From the NCBI RefSeq assembly GCF_037943105.1, contig NZ_CP149803.1, positions 3,328,001 to 3,392,000 on the forward strand: a stretch of 64,000 bases of DNA. The letters are read 5' to 3'. This DNA is from Pseudomonas sp. TMP9. Lineage in GTDB: Bacteria; Pseudomonadota; Gammaproteobacteria; Pseudomonadales; Pseudomonadaceae. Position 1 is the first letter of the stretch. Each line of letters starts with the position of its first letter. A model generated the notes under the pieces. That model did not search any database and was not told where the DNA came from. It saw only the letters and a list, made by a program, of their open reading frames with translations. Position numbers and translations under genes: made by a program. Positions 1-10,054 of this stretch are shown piece by piece.

Positions 1-162
1 GAAGCCAAGGTGAGCGAAGCCGAAGAAGAAGTCAGCCAGCGCGAGAAAGACCTGCGTGAAGCCCAAGACGAAGGCGATCAGGACGACATCAGCAAACGCC
101 AGCACAAATTGCAGGAAGCGCACACCGAACTGCAGCAAGCCCGCGATGCACTCAGCCAGTAA
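1..162 (+). CDS. C-terminal end of a coiled-coil protein (partial)
   Basis: The reading frame is open from base 1 to a TAA at 160-162, giving 53 residues of a protein that begins before the window. The visible part is very rich in Glu, Gln, Lys and Asp with regularly spaced Leu, and has no Pro or Gly-rich turns. This is the pattern of a charged coiled-coil helix, and the protein ends in LSQ. No catalytic motif is visible and I do not recognise the family, so no function is assigned. The next genes lie on the opposite strand, so it is the last gene of its own transcript. Confidence 0.6.
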   Translation, partial: EAKVSEAEEEVSQREKDLREAQDEGDQDDISKRQHKLQEAHTELQQARDALSQ

Positions 163-262
163 CTTAATGACTGTTTAACCTGCAACGCAGAGCGCGCCAA
201 CCGATACGCGCAGGCCGCGCCTGCGATGCAGCAGGCCCGGCACAAGCAGGTCGCAGGCGGTC

Positions 263-712
263 CTAGTAAGCGCGAAATTCTTCGTGGCACGCCTTGCAGC
301 TGTCTTCTACTCGCTGCATCGGCGCACTCAGCGACTCGCGCAGCAACGGCTGCGCTTGAGTGGCAACGACTAAAGCGGCGGTGCTCGCTTCCATGGCTCG
401 GGCTAGCTCTTGAAAGCGCGCCTGGCGCTGCCAAACGTCATCTTTAGCCCGCGTTTCGCCGCCCTCTTCACGCACCTGCGGGAAATGCTGCCACGGCGTG
501 CGCGTCAATTGGTCGAGCTCAGCTGCTCCAGCAATAAATGCGGGTTCCTTGTAGGCAATTCTGCCGCGCAACATACCGCCCAGATTTTCACTGACCTTGA
601 GCATCTGTTTGAAGATGCCCTGGCGCTGGCCTTGCGGGGAGTTGGGATCGACTCCGCCACAACCACTCACAGCCAAGACCAATAAAACGAGGGACAGGGT
701 TTTAAGCTTCAT
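263..712 (-). CDS. Cytochrome c' family lipoprotein
   Basis: A 149-residue protein that looks like a c-type cytochrome of the cytochrome c' (four-helix) family. Residues 1-17 are a signal sequence ending in VSGC, a lipobox with Cys18 as the lipidated residue. The single haem-binding motif CKACH is at residues 139-143, close to the C-terminus, as is typical of cytochrome c'. The start at 712 is preceded by AAGGTG at good spacing; an upstream in-frame ATG would add 36 unlikely residues and hide the signal peptide. It probably sits in the periplasm anchored to a membrane. Cytochromes c' bind NO and CO or carry electrons; which applies here cannot be read from sequence. It lies downstream of the MAPEG gene on the same strand, about 90 bases away. 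Confidence 0.82.
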   Translation of the reverse strand: MKLKTLSLVLLVLAVSGCGGVDPNSPQGQRQGIFKQMLKVSENLGGMLRGRIAYKEPAFIAGAAELDQLTRTPWQHFPQVREEGGETRAKDDVWQRQARFQELARAMEASTAALVVATQAQPLLRESLSAPMQRVEDSCKACHEEFRAY

Positions 713-803
713 AACACCTTCAATGCCTACAACAGGGTGAATAGCGGGTGACAGTATCGCCACCCACGCCCTCACGGCCAAGCGTGGTGTTTTGCCGCAG
801 ACG

Positions 804-1190
804 TCAGGCGGCGACCACAAACAGGCTGATGATCAGCCCCATATTGACGAACCACATCAGCGAGCGCACGGGTGCCCAGTCCGCCAGGTAGCAGACGAGA
901 TAGAGGAGGCGACTGACGATAAACGCCATCGCCAACTGATCGAGTAGCGCTTGTTCGGCACTGCCCGCCAGGTGGGCAATGATCACGGCCGCAGAAAACG
1001 CCGGCGTTACCTCAAAGCTATTGAGTTGGGCATTGTTGGCGCGCCGGCCGATGCCACTGAGGTTGTCCAGCAGCGCACGCGGGTCATGGTTATGCTTGGG
1101 CGTGAAGCCGCCGCTAACGGCTTTGGCTGTGACGGTAGACAGGTAAGGCAGAAACAGTGCAATCAATACACACCAATAGGCAATTGTCAT
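804..1190 (-). CDS. MAPEG family membrane protein
   Basis: A 128-residue integral membrane protein with about four hydrophobic segments (residues 3-23, 62-80, 86-104 and 108-127). It carries the features of MAPEG proteins (membrane-associated proteins in eicosanoid and glutathione metabolism): an Asn/Arg-rich stretch RRANNAQLNSFE near residues 49-60, and the later RLLYLVCYL segment. Bacterial members are small inner-membrane proteins, some with glutathione transferase or peroxidase activity, but most are untested. The cytochrome c' lipoprotein follows on the same strand, so the two may share a transcript. Substrate unknown. Confidence 0.85.
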   Translation of the reverse strand: MTIAYWCVLIALFLPYLSTVTAKAVSGGFTPKHNHDPRALLDNLSGIGRRANNAQLNSFEVTPAFSAAVIIAHLAGSAEQALLDQLAMAFIVSRLLYLVCYLADWAPVRSLMWFVNMGLIISLFVVAA

Positions 1191-1244
1191 AACAGCTCCA
1201 CATTAAAGTTATAAGCATTAAAGACTGCATCAACCACCGGGTAA

Positions 1245-2906
<1,662 letters not shown>

Positions 2907-2921
2907 TAAAACGCCAAGTCC

Positions 2922-3038
2922 GTAGGGTGGATTAGCCGTGCAACGGCGTAATCCACCGATCATGTCGGCGGGTTACGCGCCGCGCACTTAGCCGCACGAG
3001 CTGTTGCTCAGGCGAAATGAGGCGCTAACCCGGCCTAC
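2922..3038. repeat. Palindromic repeat element with two stem-loops, bounded by GTAGG/CCTAC
   Basis: An imperfect inverted-repeat element fills most of the gap between ahcY and metF. The ends are GTAGG (2922-2926) and CCTAC (3034-3038). Inside are two hairpins: GGTGGATTA (2926-2934) with TAATCCACC (2949-2957), and GGGTTACGCGCC (2970-2981) with GGCGCTAACCC (3021-3031), which has one bulged base. Related elements with the same ends occur near 8527, 59266, 60412 and 60624. They look like the small dispersed intergenic repeats common in Pseudomonas. This one could also end or stabilise ahcY mRNA. Confidence 0.75.
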
Positions 3039-3062
3039 ACCTGCGCTTTGAAGGGATTTTCA

Positions 3063-3908
3063 ATGTCACAAGAACGCCGTTACAGCTTCGAGTTCTTTCC
3101 TACCAAGACCGAAGCCGGGCACGAAAAACTGATGAATGTGGCGCGCCAGTTGGCGACCTACAACCCCGATTTCTTCTCCTGCACTTACGGTGCCGGTGGC
3201 TCCACCCGTGACCGCACGCTCAATACCGTGCTGCAACTCGATGGCGAGATTAAAGTGCCGGCTGCGCCGCACCTGTCTTGCGTCGGTGACACTAAAGCTG
3301 AGCTGCGTGATTTATTGGGCCTGTATAAAAACGCCGGGATCAAACGCATCGTGGCCCTGCGCGGTGATCTGCCGTCCGGCATGGGCATGGCCAGTGGCGA
3401 ATTGCGCTACGCCAACGACTTGGTCGAATTTATCCGTGACGAGACTGGCGACCACTTCCACATTGAAGTGGCGGCCTACCCGGAAATGCATCCTCAGGCA
3501 CGCAACTTTGAGGACGACATCGCTAACTTTGTGCGCAAAGCCAATGCCGGTGCCGACAGTGCGATCACCCAGTATTTCTTCAACGCCGACTGCTATTTTT
3601 ACTTTGTCGAGCGCGTGCAGAAGCTGGGCGTGAACATCCCGGTGGTGCCGGGGATTATGCCGATCACCAATTACAGCAAACTGGCGCGCTTCTCTGACGC
3701 CTGCGGCGCTGAGCTGCCGCGCTGGATGCGCAAACAACTGGAAGCCTACGGTGACGACACCAACAGCATTCAGGCATACGGCGAACAGGTGATTAGCGAG
3801 ATGTGTGAACGCCTGCTGCAAGGCGGCGCGCCCGGCCTGCACTTCTACAGCATGAACCAGGCTGAACCGAGCTTGGCGATTTGGAACAACCTCAAGCTGC
3901 CACGCTAG
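3063..3908 (+). CDS. metF: 5,10-methylenetetrahydrofolate reductase
   Basis: A flavoenzyme that reduces 5,10-methylene-THF to 5-methyl-THF, the methyl donor for methionine synthesis. It has 281 residues, typical of bacterial MetF (a single TIM-barrel domain). Family marks are the N-terminal SFEFFPTKTEAG with the catalytic Glu, the segment SCTYGAGGSTRDRT, and the later ITQYFFN and PGIMPITNY motifs. The start at 3063 is chosen because AAGGGA lies six bases upstream; an ATG fifteen bases earlier has no such site. It follows ahcY after the repeat element, forming a methyl-cycle cluster. Confidence 0.97.
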   Translation: MSQERRYSFEFFPTKTEAGHEKLMNVARQLATYNPDFFSCTYGAGGSTRDRTLNTVLQLDGEIKVPAAPHLSCVGDTKAELRDLLGLYKNAGIKRIVALRGDLPSGMGMASGELRYANDLVEFIRDETGDHFHIEVAAYPEMHPQARNFEDDIANFVRKANAGADSAITQYFFNADCYFYFVERVQKLGVNIPVVPGIMPITNYSKLARFSDACGAELPRWMRKQLEAYGDDTNSIQAYGEQVISEMCERLLQGGAPGLHFYSMNQAEPSLAIWNNLKLPR

Positions 3909-4154
3909 CGCTTGGCGGCCGCTGTGTCGGCATCCGCGCCCTGCGCCTGCTGATTCTGCTACATGGGCCAACTGAGGCGGCCTGTCGCTTGCCCCGCAGA
4001 CGGCTCACCACTCACTCGGCAAAGCGCGTTAGCCTTTTGCCCGGCAACCCGCCCTAGTGCAGCATAACCTGGGCAGGTTCTCAGCCTCGAGCATCCTTTC
4101 AGCACGCGTTCAGCCATGTAAGGCTTGCGCGGTTTCACAACCATGGAGGCCGCA

Positions 4155-5528
4155 ATGGCCGCACGACAAACGATCAACGCTACAGTCACGCCCAAGGGCA
4201 GCCTAGAAACTCTCTCGCAACGAGAAGTGCAGCAGCTGCGCGAAACGGGCTCCGGTAGCGTTTACACCTTGTTCCGCCAATGCGCCTTGGCGATCCTTAA
4301 TACCGGCTCGCACAGCGATAACGCTAAAACCATTCTGGAAGCCTACCCGGACTTCGAAATCCGCATCCTGCAACAGGACCGCGGCATCCGCCTGGAGCTG
4401 AGCAACGCACCGGCCGACGCCTTCGTCGATGGCGAGATGATCGCCAGCACCCGCGAGATGCTGTTCAGCGCCCTGCGCGACATCGTTTATACCCAGAGCG
4501 AGCTGGAGAATAAGCGAGTCGACTTCAGCAGCTCCCAAGGCATTACCGATTACGTCTTCCACCTGCTGCGCAACGCCCACACCCTGCGCGCCGGGGCCGA
4601 GCCGAAGATCGTGGTCTGCTGGGGCGGTCACTCGATCAGCACTGAAGAATATAAGTACACCAAAAAAGTCGGCCACGAATTAGGCCTGCGCGGCCTGGAT
4701 ATCTGCACCGGTTGCGGCCCTGGCGTGATGAAAGGCCCAATGAAAGGCGCGACCATCTCCCACGCCAAACAGCGCAACGTGCATGGCCGCTACCTGGGCC
4801 TGACTGAGCCCGGCATTATCGCCGCCGAGGCCCCCAACCCGATCGTCAATGAGCTGGTGATCCTGCCGGATATCGAGAAACGCCTGGAGGCGTTCGTACG
4901 CGTTGGCCATGGCATCATCATCTTCCCCGGCGGCGCGGGTACAGCGGAGGAACTGCTGTACTTCCTCGGCATCCTCATGCACCCGGCTAATCGCGACATT
5001 CCCTTCCCGCTGATCATGACCGGACCGCGCTGCGCGGCGGCTTACCTCGAACAGCTGCACGCATTTATCGGCGCCACCTTGGGTGAAGCGGCGCAGCAGC
5101 GTTACAGCATCATCATCGAAAACCCCGCCAGGGTCGCCCGAGAAATGGCGGACGGTATTGGCGTCGTCAGAGAGTTCCGCCGCGAACATAACGATGCGTT
5201 TCACTTCAACTGGCTGCTGAATATTGACGAAAGCTTCCAGCACCCGTTTGAGCCGACGCACGCCAACATGGCCAGCCTGAAACTGACGCGTAACCAGCCT
5301 GTGCATGAGCTGGCGGCCAACCTGCGCCGGGCGTTTTCTGGGATTGTTGCCGGTAACGTTAAGGACAAGGGCATCCGCTTAATCGAGCAGCATGGCCCTT
5401 ACGAAATCAGCGGCGATCGCGACATCATGCTGCACCTCGACCAGTTGCTGCAGGCCTTCGTTGACCAGCACCGCATGAAGCTGCCGGGCAATATTGCATA
5501 TGAGCCTTGCTACAAACTGGTCACCTGA
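4155..5528 (+). CDS. ppnN: Pyrimidine/purine nucleotide 5'-monophosphate nucleosidase (LOG family)
   Basis: A 457-residue homologue of E. coli PpnN (YgdH), which hydrolyses nucleoside monophosphates to base and ribose 5-phosphate and is controlled by (p)ppGpp in E. coli. The family N-terminal domain begins near LSQREVQQL. The catalytic lysine-decarboxylase-like domain holds CTGCGPGVMKGPMKGA and the signature PGGAGTAEE. The start at 4155 has GGAGG five bases upstream; an ATG at 4143 overlaps that ribosome site. The 246 bases before it hold no recognised gene. It stands alone on its transcript. Confidence 0.93.
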   Translation: MAARQTINATVTPKGSLETLSQREVQQLRETGSGSVYTLFRQCALAILNTGSHSDNAKTILEAYPDFEIRILQQDRGIRLELSNAPADAFVDGEMIASTREMLFSALRDIVYTQSELENKRVDFSSSQGITDYVFHLLRNAHTLRAGAEPKIVVCWGGHSISTEEYKYTKKVGHELGLRGLDICTGCGPGVMKGPMKGATISHAKQRNVHGRYLGLTEPGIIAAEAPNPIVNELVILPDIEKRLEAFVRVGHGIIIFPGGAGTAEELLYFLGILMHPANRDIPFPLIMTGPRCAAAYLEQLHAFIGATLGEAAQQRYSIIIENPARVAREMADGIGVVREFRREHNDAFHFNWLLNIDESFQHPFEPTHANMASLKLTRNQPVHELAANLRRAFSGIVAGNVKDKGIRLIEQHGPYEISGDRDIMLHLDQLLQAFVDQHRMKLPGNIAYEPCYKLVT

Positions 5529-5634
5529 TAAATTCTCAAATCGACGAATAGCCTGACGGTATTCAGCCAACCTCAGCCGATAGCAGCTACATTTAAAAAC
5601 GATGAGCTGCGATCAAACCCCTGAGGTTACCTCC

Positions 5635-6408
5635 ATGATCAGACTGCTTGCGTCAATTGCTTTGCTTTTCGTCACCGGTGCTGGCCACGCCCAATCCCTT
5701 AAGGTATGCACCAACGAGTGGCCGCCCTACACATTGCTGGAAGAGGGTCAGGTGCGTGGCATTGATGCCGACCTCCTGTATCTGGTGCTGACCAACCTTG
5801 GCATCCGCTATGACATTACTCTGGAACCCTGGCGGCGCTGCTTGCGTAAAATGAGTGACGGCAAGCTTGATATTCTGCTCGATGCTTTCTACAGCGACGA
5901 ACGCGCCAAAACCATGACATTCCCCAGCGAGCCCATGGCAGAGAGTTCCATGGTCTTGTTTCACGCTCGCGCCCGCCCTTACATGATCAATTCAGTGGAT
6001 GATCTGACCGGGCTGCGCGTCGGTACCGAGCCTGGCTACGCCTACAGCCTTGAGGCCTTTGCCAAAGGCACACACTTTATCCGTGAAGATGCACCGACAC
6101 TGGATGCCAACGTCGGTAAATTACTGCTGGGCCGAGTTGATCTGGTGATCACAGACAGAGCGGTTGGCCTGTTCACTGCCAGAAACATGGGTGTGCAGCA
6201 TGACATCGCGTACAGCCCTCAGCCGCTCTACAGCGATCGCGTTTATGCCGCCTTCAGCCGCCGCCCGGCCGTTGCTGCGCTGGTGCCCAGCTTTGAAAGC
6301 GAGTTACGCCGCGTTAAACAGACGCCGGAATATGCTGCCATCCTGCGTCGTTATCACCAGGAAGTGTCCATACAGGCCGCTGAGCAGACAGACGCTCGCG
6401 CAGACTAG
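5635..6408 (+). CDS. Periplasmic amino-acid-type substrate-binding protein
   Basis: A 257-residue member of the bacterial extracellular solute-binding family 3 (polar amino acid ABC transporter type). Residues 1-20 are a signal peptide ending GAGHAQ. The mature start SLKVCTNEWPPYT is the usual first strand and ligand loop of this fold. It is followed by GIDADLLYLV and later GLRVGTEPGYAY, the second-lobe entry. The start at 5635 has GAGG eight bases upstream. No permease or ATPase genes lie beside it, so it is an orphan binding protein that may serve a distant transporter or act as a sensor. Ligand not predictable. Confidence 0.87.
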   Translation: MIRLLASIALLFVTGAGHAQSLKVCTNEWPPYTLLEEGQVRGIDADLLYLVLTNLGIRYDITLEPWRRCLRKMSDGKLDILLDAFYSDERAKTMTFPSEPMAESSMVLFHARARPYMINSVDDLTGLRVGTEPGYAYSLEAFAKGTHFIREDAPTLDANVGKLLLGRVDLVITDRAVGLFTARNMGVQHDIAYSPQPLYSDRVYAAFSRRPAVAALVPSFESELRRVKQTPEYAAILRRYHQEVSIQAAEQTDARAD

Positions 6409-6561
6409 CGGCTCTGTTATACTCGGGCCTTCCCGCCAGGCTTGCGCCCGGATGCTAGCCCCCAGAGGCCAGTAGTACCGGACGGGATGACGCCCCCCAA
6501 GCGTGATTCAAGCCAGGCAATACACCCCATAGGGCCATGCCCTCACTAGACAGGATTACAC
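6409..6561 (+). other. Leader region of rhlE
   Basis: This 153-base space precedes the helicase gene. A TATACT at 6418-6423 could be a -10 box, although no convincing -35 lies upstream. The sequence after it is GC-rich with complementary segments (CCCGCC and GGACGGG), so the leader RNA may fold. Long structured leaders occur on other RNA-helicase genes; here that is inference only. Confidence 0.3.
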
Positions 6562-8442
6562 ATGTCCTTTGCCTCCCTCGGTCTCTCCGAGGCTTTAGTC
6601 CGTGCGGTCGAATCCGCCGGCTACACCCAACCCACTCCGGTGCAACAGCGGGCTATCCCCGCCGCGTTGCAAGGCCGTGACCTGATGGTTGCAGCCCAGA
6701 CGGGTACAGGTAAGACAGGCGGTTTTGCCCTGCCGATCCTCGAGCGACTGTTCCCCAACGGTCACCCTGATCGTGAGCAGCGCCACGGCCCGAAACAGCC
6801 GCGCGTACTGGTGTTGACCCCGACCCGCGAACTGGCCGCCCAAGTGCATGACAGCTTTAAGCTGTATGCCCGCGAATTAAAATTTGTCAGCGCCTGCATC
6901 TTCGGCGGTGTTGGTATGAACCCGCAGGTTCAAGCCTTGGCCAAGGGTGTCGACGTACTGGTGGCCTGCCCCGGACGCCTGCTCGACTTGGCTAACCAAC
7001 GCGCCATCGACCTCTCGCACGTGGAAATCCTCGTGCTCGACGAAGCCGACCGCATGCTCGACATGGGCTTTATCCATGACGTGAAGAAGGTTCTCGCCAA
7101 GCTACCGACCAAACGGCAAAACCTGCTGTTTTCGGCGACCTTCTCGAAAGACATCACCGACCTGGCTGGCAAGCTGCTGCACAACCCAGAGCGCATCGAA
7201 GTGACGCCGCCTAACACCACGGTTGAGCGCATTGAACAACGTGTATTCCGCGTTCAGGCCAGCCATAAGCGCGCCTTGCTCGCTCATCTAATCACCGCTG
7301 GCGCGTGGGAACAGGTGTTGGTCTTCACCCGCACTAAACACGGCGCCAACCGCTTGGCTGAATACTTGGATAAGCACAGCCTTTCCGCTGTAGCGATCCA
7401 TGGCAACAAGAGCCAGAACGCCCGCACCAAAGCGCTGGCCGACTTCAAGGCCGGCAATGTGCGCATCTTGGTCGCTACTGATATCGCCGCGCGCGGCCTG
7501 GATATCGACCAACTGCCGCACGTGGTCAACTTTGAATTGCCAAACATCGAAGAAGACTACGTGCACCGTATCGGCCGGACTGGTCGTGCCGGTCGCAGCG
7601 GTGAGGCGATCTCCTTGGTTGCGCCGGATGAAGAGAAACTGCTCAAGGGCATTGAGCGGATGACCAAGCAAAAAATCGGTGATGGCGACCTGCTCGGCTT
7701 TGATGCCAGCACCGTTGAAGCCGAACGTCCGGAAGTGCGTGAGCCGCAAAAGCCCCGCCAACCGCGCGGCGCCAAGCCAGAAGGCGAACGCCATGGCGGC
7801 GGCCGCAAGGACAAAGGCAAAGATGCCGGCCGCGACACCAGCCGCAGCAAGCCTCCAGCCAGCCGCAGCTCTCAGCCGCGCAACTCTTCCTCAGCGCGCG
7901 CACCTGCAGCCGCAGTGCCTGTACTGCCGCAAGATCGCGCGCCAGATGAATTCCGCGACGATGAAGTGGATAACTTCGGTAACCGTGCTGATTACGTAAG
8001 CCCCAACCAGAACAAGCAGCAGAACCGCGGCCGTCGTCCCGGCGCCCCTGCGACTGGCCCGAGCGCCAGCAATGGTGTCGGCCTGGGTGCGCGCCCCGCT
8101 AATAAACCTGCTCGCACAGGTGGCGGTGCAGGTGCAAGCACGGGGGCGGGTGCACAAGGTCGTCGTTCCGGCGCAGGCTCCAGTGGCCAAGGCGGTCAAG
8201 CCCGCAATAGCTCCGGCCGTGCACGTCCTCCGCATGATACTCGCACCACCTCACTGAATCGTGATGAGTTGCCACGTAAAGAAGGCCCGGTGAAAGCCCC
8301 AAGCGACAAGCAGCCAGTGATCGTGCACAAGGGCTCACGCCTCGACCGCCTGCCCACTGCGGAGCAGCTCGACGAATTAGCCAATGCCCGTCCGCGTGGT
8401 GAAAAACCGGCCTTGCTGACGCGTAACCGCGAAGAGTCATAG
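6562..8442 (+). CDS. rhlE: DEAD-box ATP-dependent RNA helicase RhlE
   Basis: An RNA helicase of the RhlE group, 626 residues long. The helicase core fills roughly residues 1-380: the Q motif near 21-28, AQTGTGKT (45-52), PTREL (87-91), DEAD (160-163), SAT (191-193) and HRIGRTGR (335-342). Residues from about 390 to the end are a long low-complexity tail rich in Pro, Arg, Gly, Ser and Ala with several RGxxP and GxG clusters, probably disordered and RNA-binding. This matches the RhlE2 type of Pseudomonas, linked in P. aeruginosa to RNA decay and virulence. Its likely role is RNP remodelling and mRNA turnover. A terminator follows at once. Confidence 0.94.
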   Translation: MSFASLGLSEALVRAVESAGYTQPTPVQQRAIPAALQGRDLMVAAQTGTGKTGGFALPILERLFPNGHPDREQRHGPKQPRVLVLTPTRELAAQVHDSFKLYARELKFVSACIFGGVGMNPQVQALAKGVDVLVACPGRLLDLANQRAIDLSHVEILVLDEADRMLDMGFIHDVKKVLAKLPTKRQNLLFSATFSKDITDLAGKLLHNPERIEVTPPNTTVERIEQRVFRVQASHKRALLAHLITAGAWEQVLVFTRTKHGANRLAEYLDKHSLSAVAIHGNKSQNARTKALADFKAGNVRILVATDIAARGLDIDQLPHVVNFELPNIEEDYVHRIGRTGRAGRSGEAISLVAPDEEKLLKGIERMTKQKIGDGDLLGFDASTVEAERPEVREPQKPRQPRGAKPEGERHGGGRKDKGKDAGRDTSRSKPPASRSSQPRNSSSARAPAAAVPVLPQDRAPDEFRDDEVDNFGNRADYVSPNQNKQQNRGRRPGAPATGPSASNGVGLGARPANKPARTGGGAGASTGAGAQGRRSGAGSSGQGGQARNSSGRARPPHDTRTTSLNRDELPRKEGPVKAPSDKQPVIVHKGSRLDRLPTAEQLDELANARPRGEKPALLTRNREES

Positions 8443-8461
8443 TCCGCGAGCCGCACACAAT

Positions 8462-8490
8462 AACGCCGCCCGTTGGGCGGCGTTTTAGTT
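8462..8490 (+). terminator. Rho-independent terminator of rhlE
   Basis: Stem AACGCCGCCC (8462-8471) and GGGCGGCGTT (8475-8484) with a 3-base loop, followed by a short T run. It lies 20 bases after the helicase stop codon and before the convergent yceI gene. Confidence 0.88.
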
Positions 8491-8526
8491 TCAGCCGAGG
8501 TCTGCCGTGCAAGTTAAATCATCAGC

Positions 8527-8558
8527 ATAGGGTTCGCTGAGCTCAACCCATCCTACGG
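8527..8558. repeat. Short relic of a TAGG/CCTA palindromic repeat
   Basis: The segment reads TAGGGTT, then a GCTGAGCTC centre, then AACCCATCCTACGG, an inverted repeat with TAGG/CCTA ends like the element at 2922. It is wedged between the rhlE terminator and the stop of the convergent yceI-like gene. It looks like a shortened single-hairpin copy. Confidence 0.5.
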
Positions 8559-8560
8559 GG

Positions 8561-9139
8561 TTACTGGCGAATGCCTTCAACTGAGATGATCAACTCAACG
8601 TCCTGAGACGCGGGGCCGAGGTCTTTCTGAATGTCGAAGTCTTTCAATTTCAACAGGGTGCTGCCCTCAAAACCGGCGCGGTAGCCGCCCCATGGGTCTT
8701 TGCCTTCGCCGATAAACTTCGCCGCAATCACCACCGGCTTGGTCACTCCGTTGAGTGTCAAATCACCGGTGATATCGGCCGTGCCTTCCCCAGTGGACTT
8801 AACCGAAGTGGACGCAAAGGTGGCCGTTGGGTGCTCACCGACATTAAGAAAGTCATCGCTGCGCAGGTGCTTATCGCGCTCGGCGTGGTTGGTATCAACA
8901 CTGGTGGTATTCAGCGTGACGTTGACCTTACTGTCTTGTGGCGTGGCGGCATCGAAGCTGAAGCTACCATCGAAATCTTTAAAGGTGCCATACAGCCAGC
9001 TGTAGCCTAGGTGGCTGATCTTGAAGTTAACGAAGGCGTGCTGGCCCTGCTTGTCTATGGCGTAGTCAGCAGCCATTGCCTGACCGGCGCCCATCAATGC
9101 GCCGCCCAATGCCAGGGCTACGAGGGTTTTCTTCAACAT
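8561..9139 (-). CDS. YceI family periplasmic protein
   Basis: A 192-residue exported protein of the YceI family, a lipocalin-like barrel that binds isoprenoid-type lipids. Residues 1-23 are a signal peptide (AGQAMAADY cleavage region). The mature part has family marks such as [18 protein letters not shown], the DxSFxFD segment and the [10 protein letters not shown] strand. The start at 9139 has AAGGAG eight bases upstream. The P. aeruginosa counterpart PasP has been described as a secreted protease-like factor, but no protease motif is visible here. It lies 63 bases downstream of a cytochrome b561 gene, the same pairing as yceJ-yceI in E. coli. Confidence 0.92.
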   Translation of the reverse strand: MLKKTLVALALGGALMGAGQAMAADYAIDKQGQHAFVNFKISHLGYSWLYGTFKDFDGSFSFDAATPQDSKVNVTLNTTSVDTNHAERDKHLRSDDFLNVGEHPTATFASTSVKSTGEGTADITGDLTLNGVTKPVVIAAKFIGEGKDPWGGYRAGFEGSTLLKLKDFDIQKDLGPASQDVELIISVEGIRQ

Positions 9140-9202
9140 GGGCAATCTCCTTGTGATTGAGGGATAGGGCGTAAGCATCCGGCCCCGATAACAGCTGGAC
9201 AG

Positions 9203-9751
9203 TCACTTGCGACCGAGCATTCGCGTAAGCGTCCGGTCGCGGTCAATAAAATGGTGCTTGAGCGCCGCCAGAGCATGGATGCCGGCGAATATCACCAGCA
9301 CCCAGCCAAGGTATTCATGCACCAGGCCGGCGATATCTTCCTGGTTAGGGATACTGGTCAGGGTCGCTGGCAGCTCGAACAAACCAAACACTTCGATACC
9401 GCGGCCATTGGCCGTGGAAATCAGGTAGCCGGAGATCATCAACACAAACAACCCAACATACAGAAAGCTATGGCCCAACTTGCTGGCCAAGCGGGTCAAC
9501 CGCCCGTGACTGGGCAGGCTGGCGGGTGGCGGGGTGAACCAGCGCCACAACACACGCGCCAACATCACCACAAACAGCAGCACACCGATGCTCTTGTGCA
9601 GATCCGGGGCGGTTTGATACCAGCCGCTGTAGTAGTCCAAGCCAACCATCCAAAAGCCCAGACCAAACAGGCCGAACACGGTCACTGCCACTGACCAGTG
9701 CAGCACGATGCTCAACAGGCCGTAGTGAGAAAAGCTATTGCGCCATTGCAT
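9203..9751 (-). CDS. Cytochrome b561 family protein (YceJ-like)
   Basis: A 182-residue inner-membrane di-haem cytochrome b561 with four hydrophobic helices (about residues 12-35, 51-72, 92-113 and 145-168). Candidate haem ligands are histidines in or near the helices, for example His18, His52, His145 and His159. Electron transfer partners are unknown; in other bacteria the family can pass electrons to quinone or oxidise superoxide. The start at 9751 gives a normal length for this family; further upstream in-frame starts would add a non-homologous, poorly composed stretch of over 100 residues. It is the first gene of a likely two-gene operon with the YceI protein. Confidence 0.9.
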   Translation of the reverse strand: MQWRNSFSHYGLLSIVLHWSVAVTVFGLFGLGFWMVGLDYYSGWYQTAPDLHKSIGVLLFVVMLARVLWRWFTPPPASLPSHGRLTRLASKLGHSFLYVGLFVLMISGYLISTANGRGIEVFGLFELPATLTSIPNQEDIAGLVHEYLGWVLVIFAGIHALAALKHHFIDRDRTLTRMLGRK

Positions 9752-10054
9752 TGCAGATGTTCCAAAAATAAGGGCTTGGTGCATGAGTAGGGCAAGGTTA
9801 GCAACAAATCTATCGACTAAAAGCGGAAATTTTCGCTTTGAAATATCGAGAAATACGATGCGTCGCTTAACCCTCACACGCGGACTTTTTAATCTATCAG
9901 CGCCCGGTAACGTTCTGCCCCCAGGCTGCAAGAGCCATGATAGAGCGCCCAGGCAAGCAACCGAAGTAATCGCGGGCAGTTGCGCCGACCCTCCACCGCT
10001 GTGCTTCTGATAGGCTTGGCGCTGATGAGTGAACACCTGGGGATGAGTAAAGCG
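9752..10054. promoter_or_regulatory. Divergent intergenic region with a 20-bp palindrome
   Basis: These 303 bases separate the divergent cytochrome b561 and bioA genes. At 9820-9839 lies AAAGCGGAAATTTTCGCTTT, whose two half-sites match at nine of ten positions. It is flanked by two TATCGA copies (9811-9816 and near 9843). An AT-rich palindrome of this type between divergent promoters is a likely operator. A 9-base inverted pair, ATCAGCGCC and GGCGCTGAT, lies further right. No gene is supported here, and no classic BirA biotin operator is visible. Confidence 0.45.
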
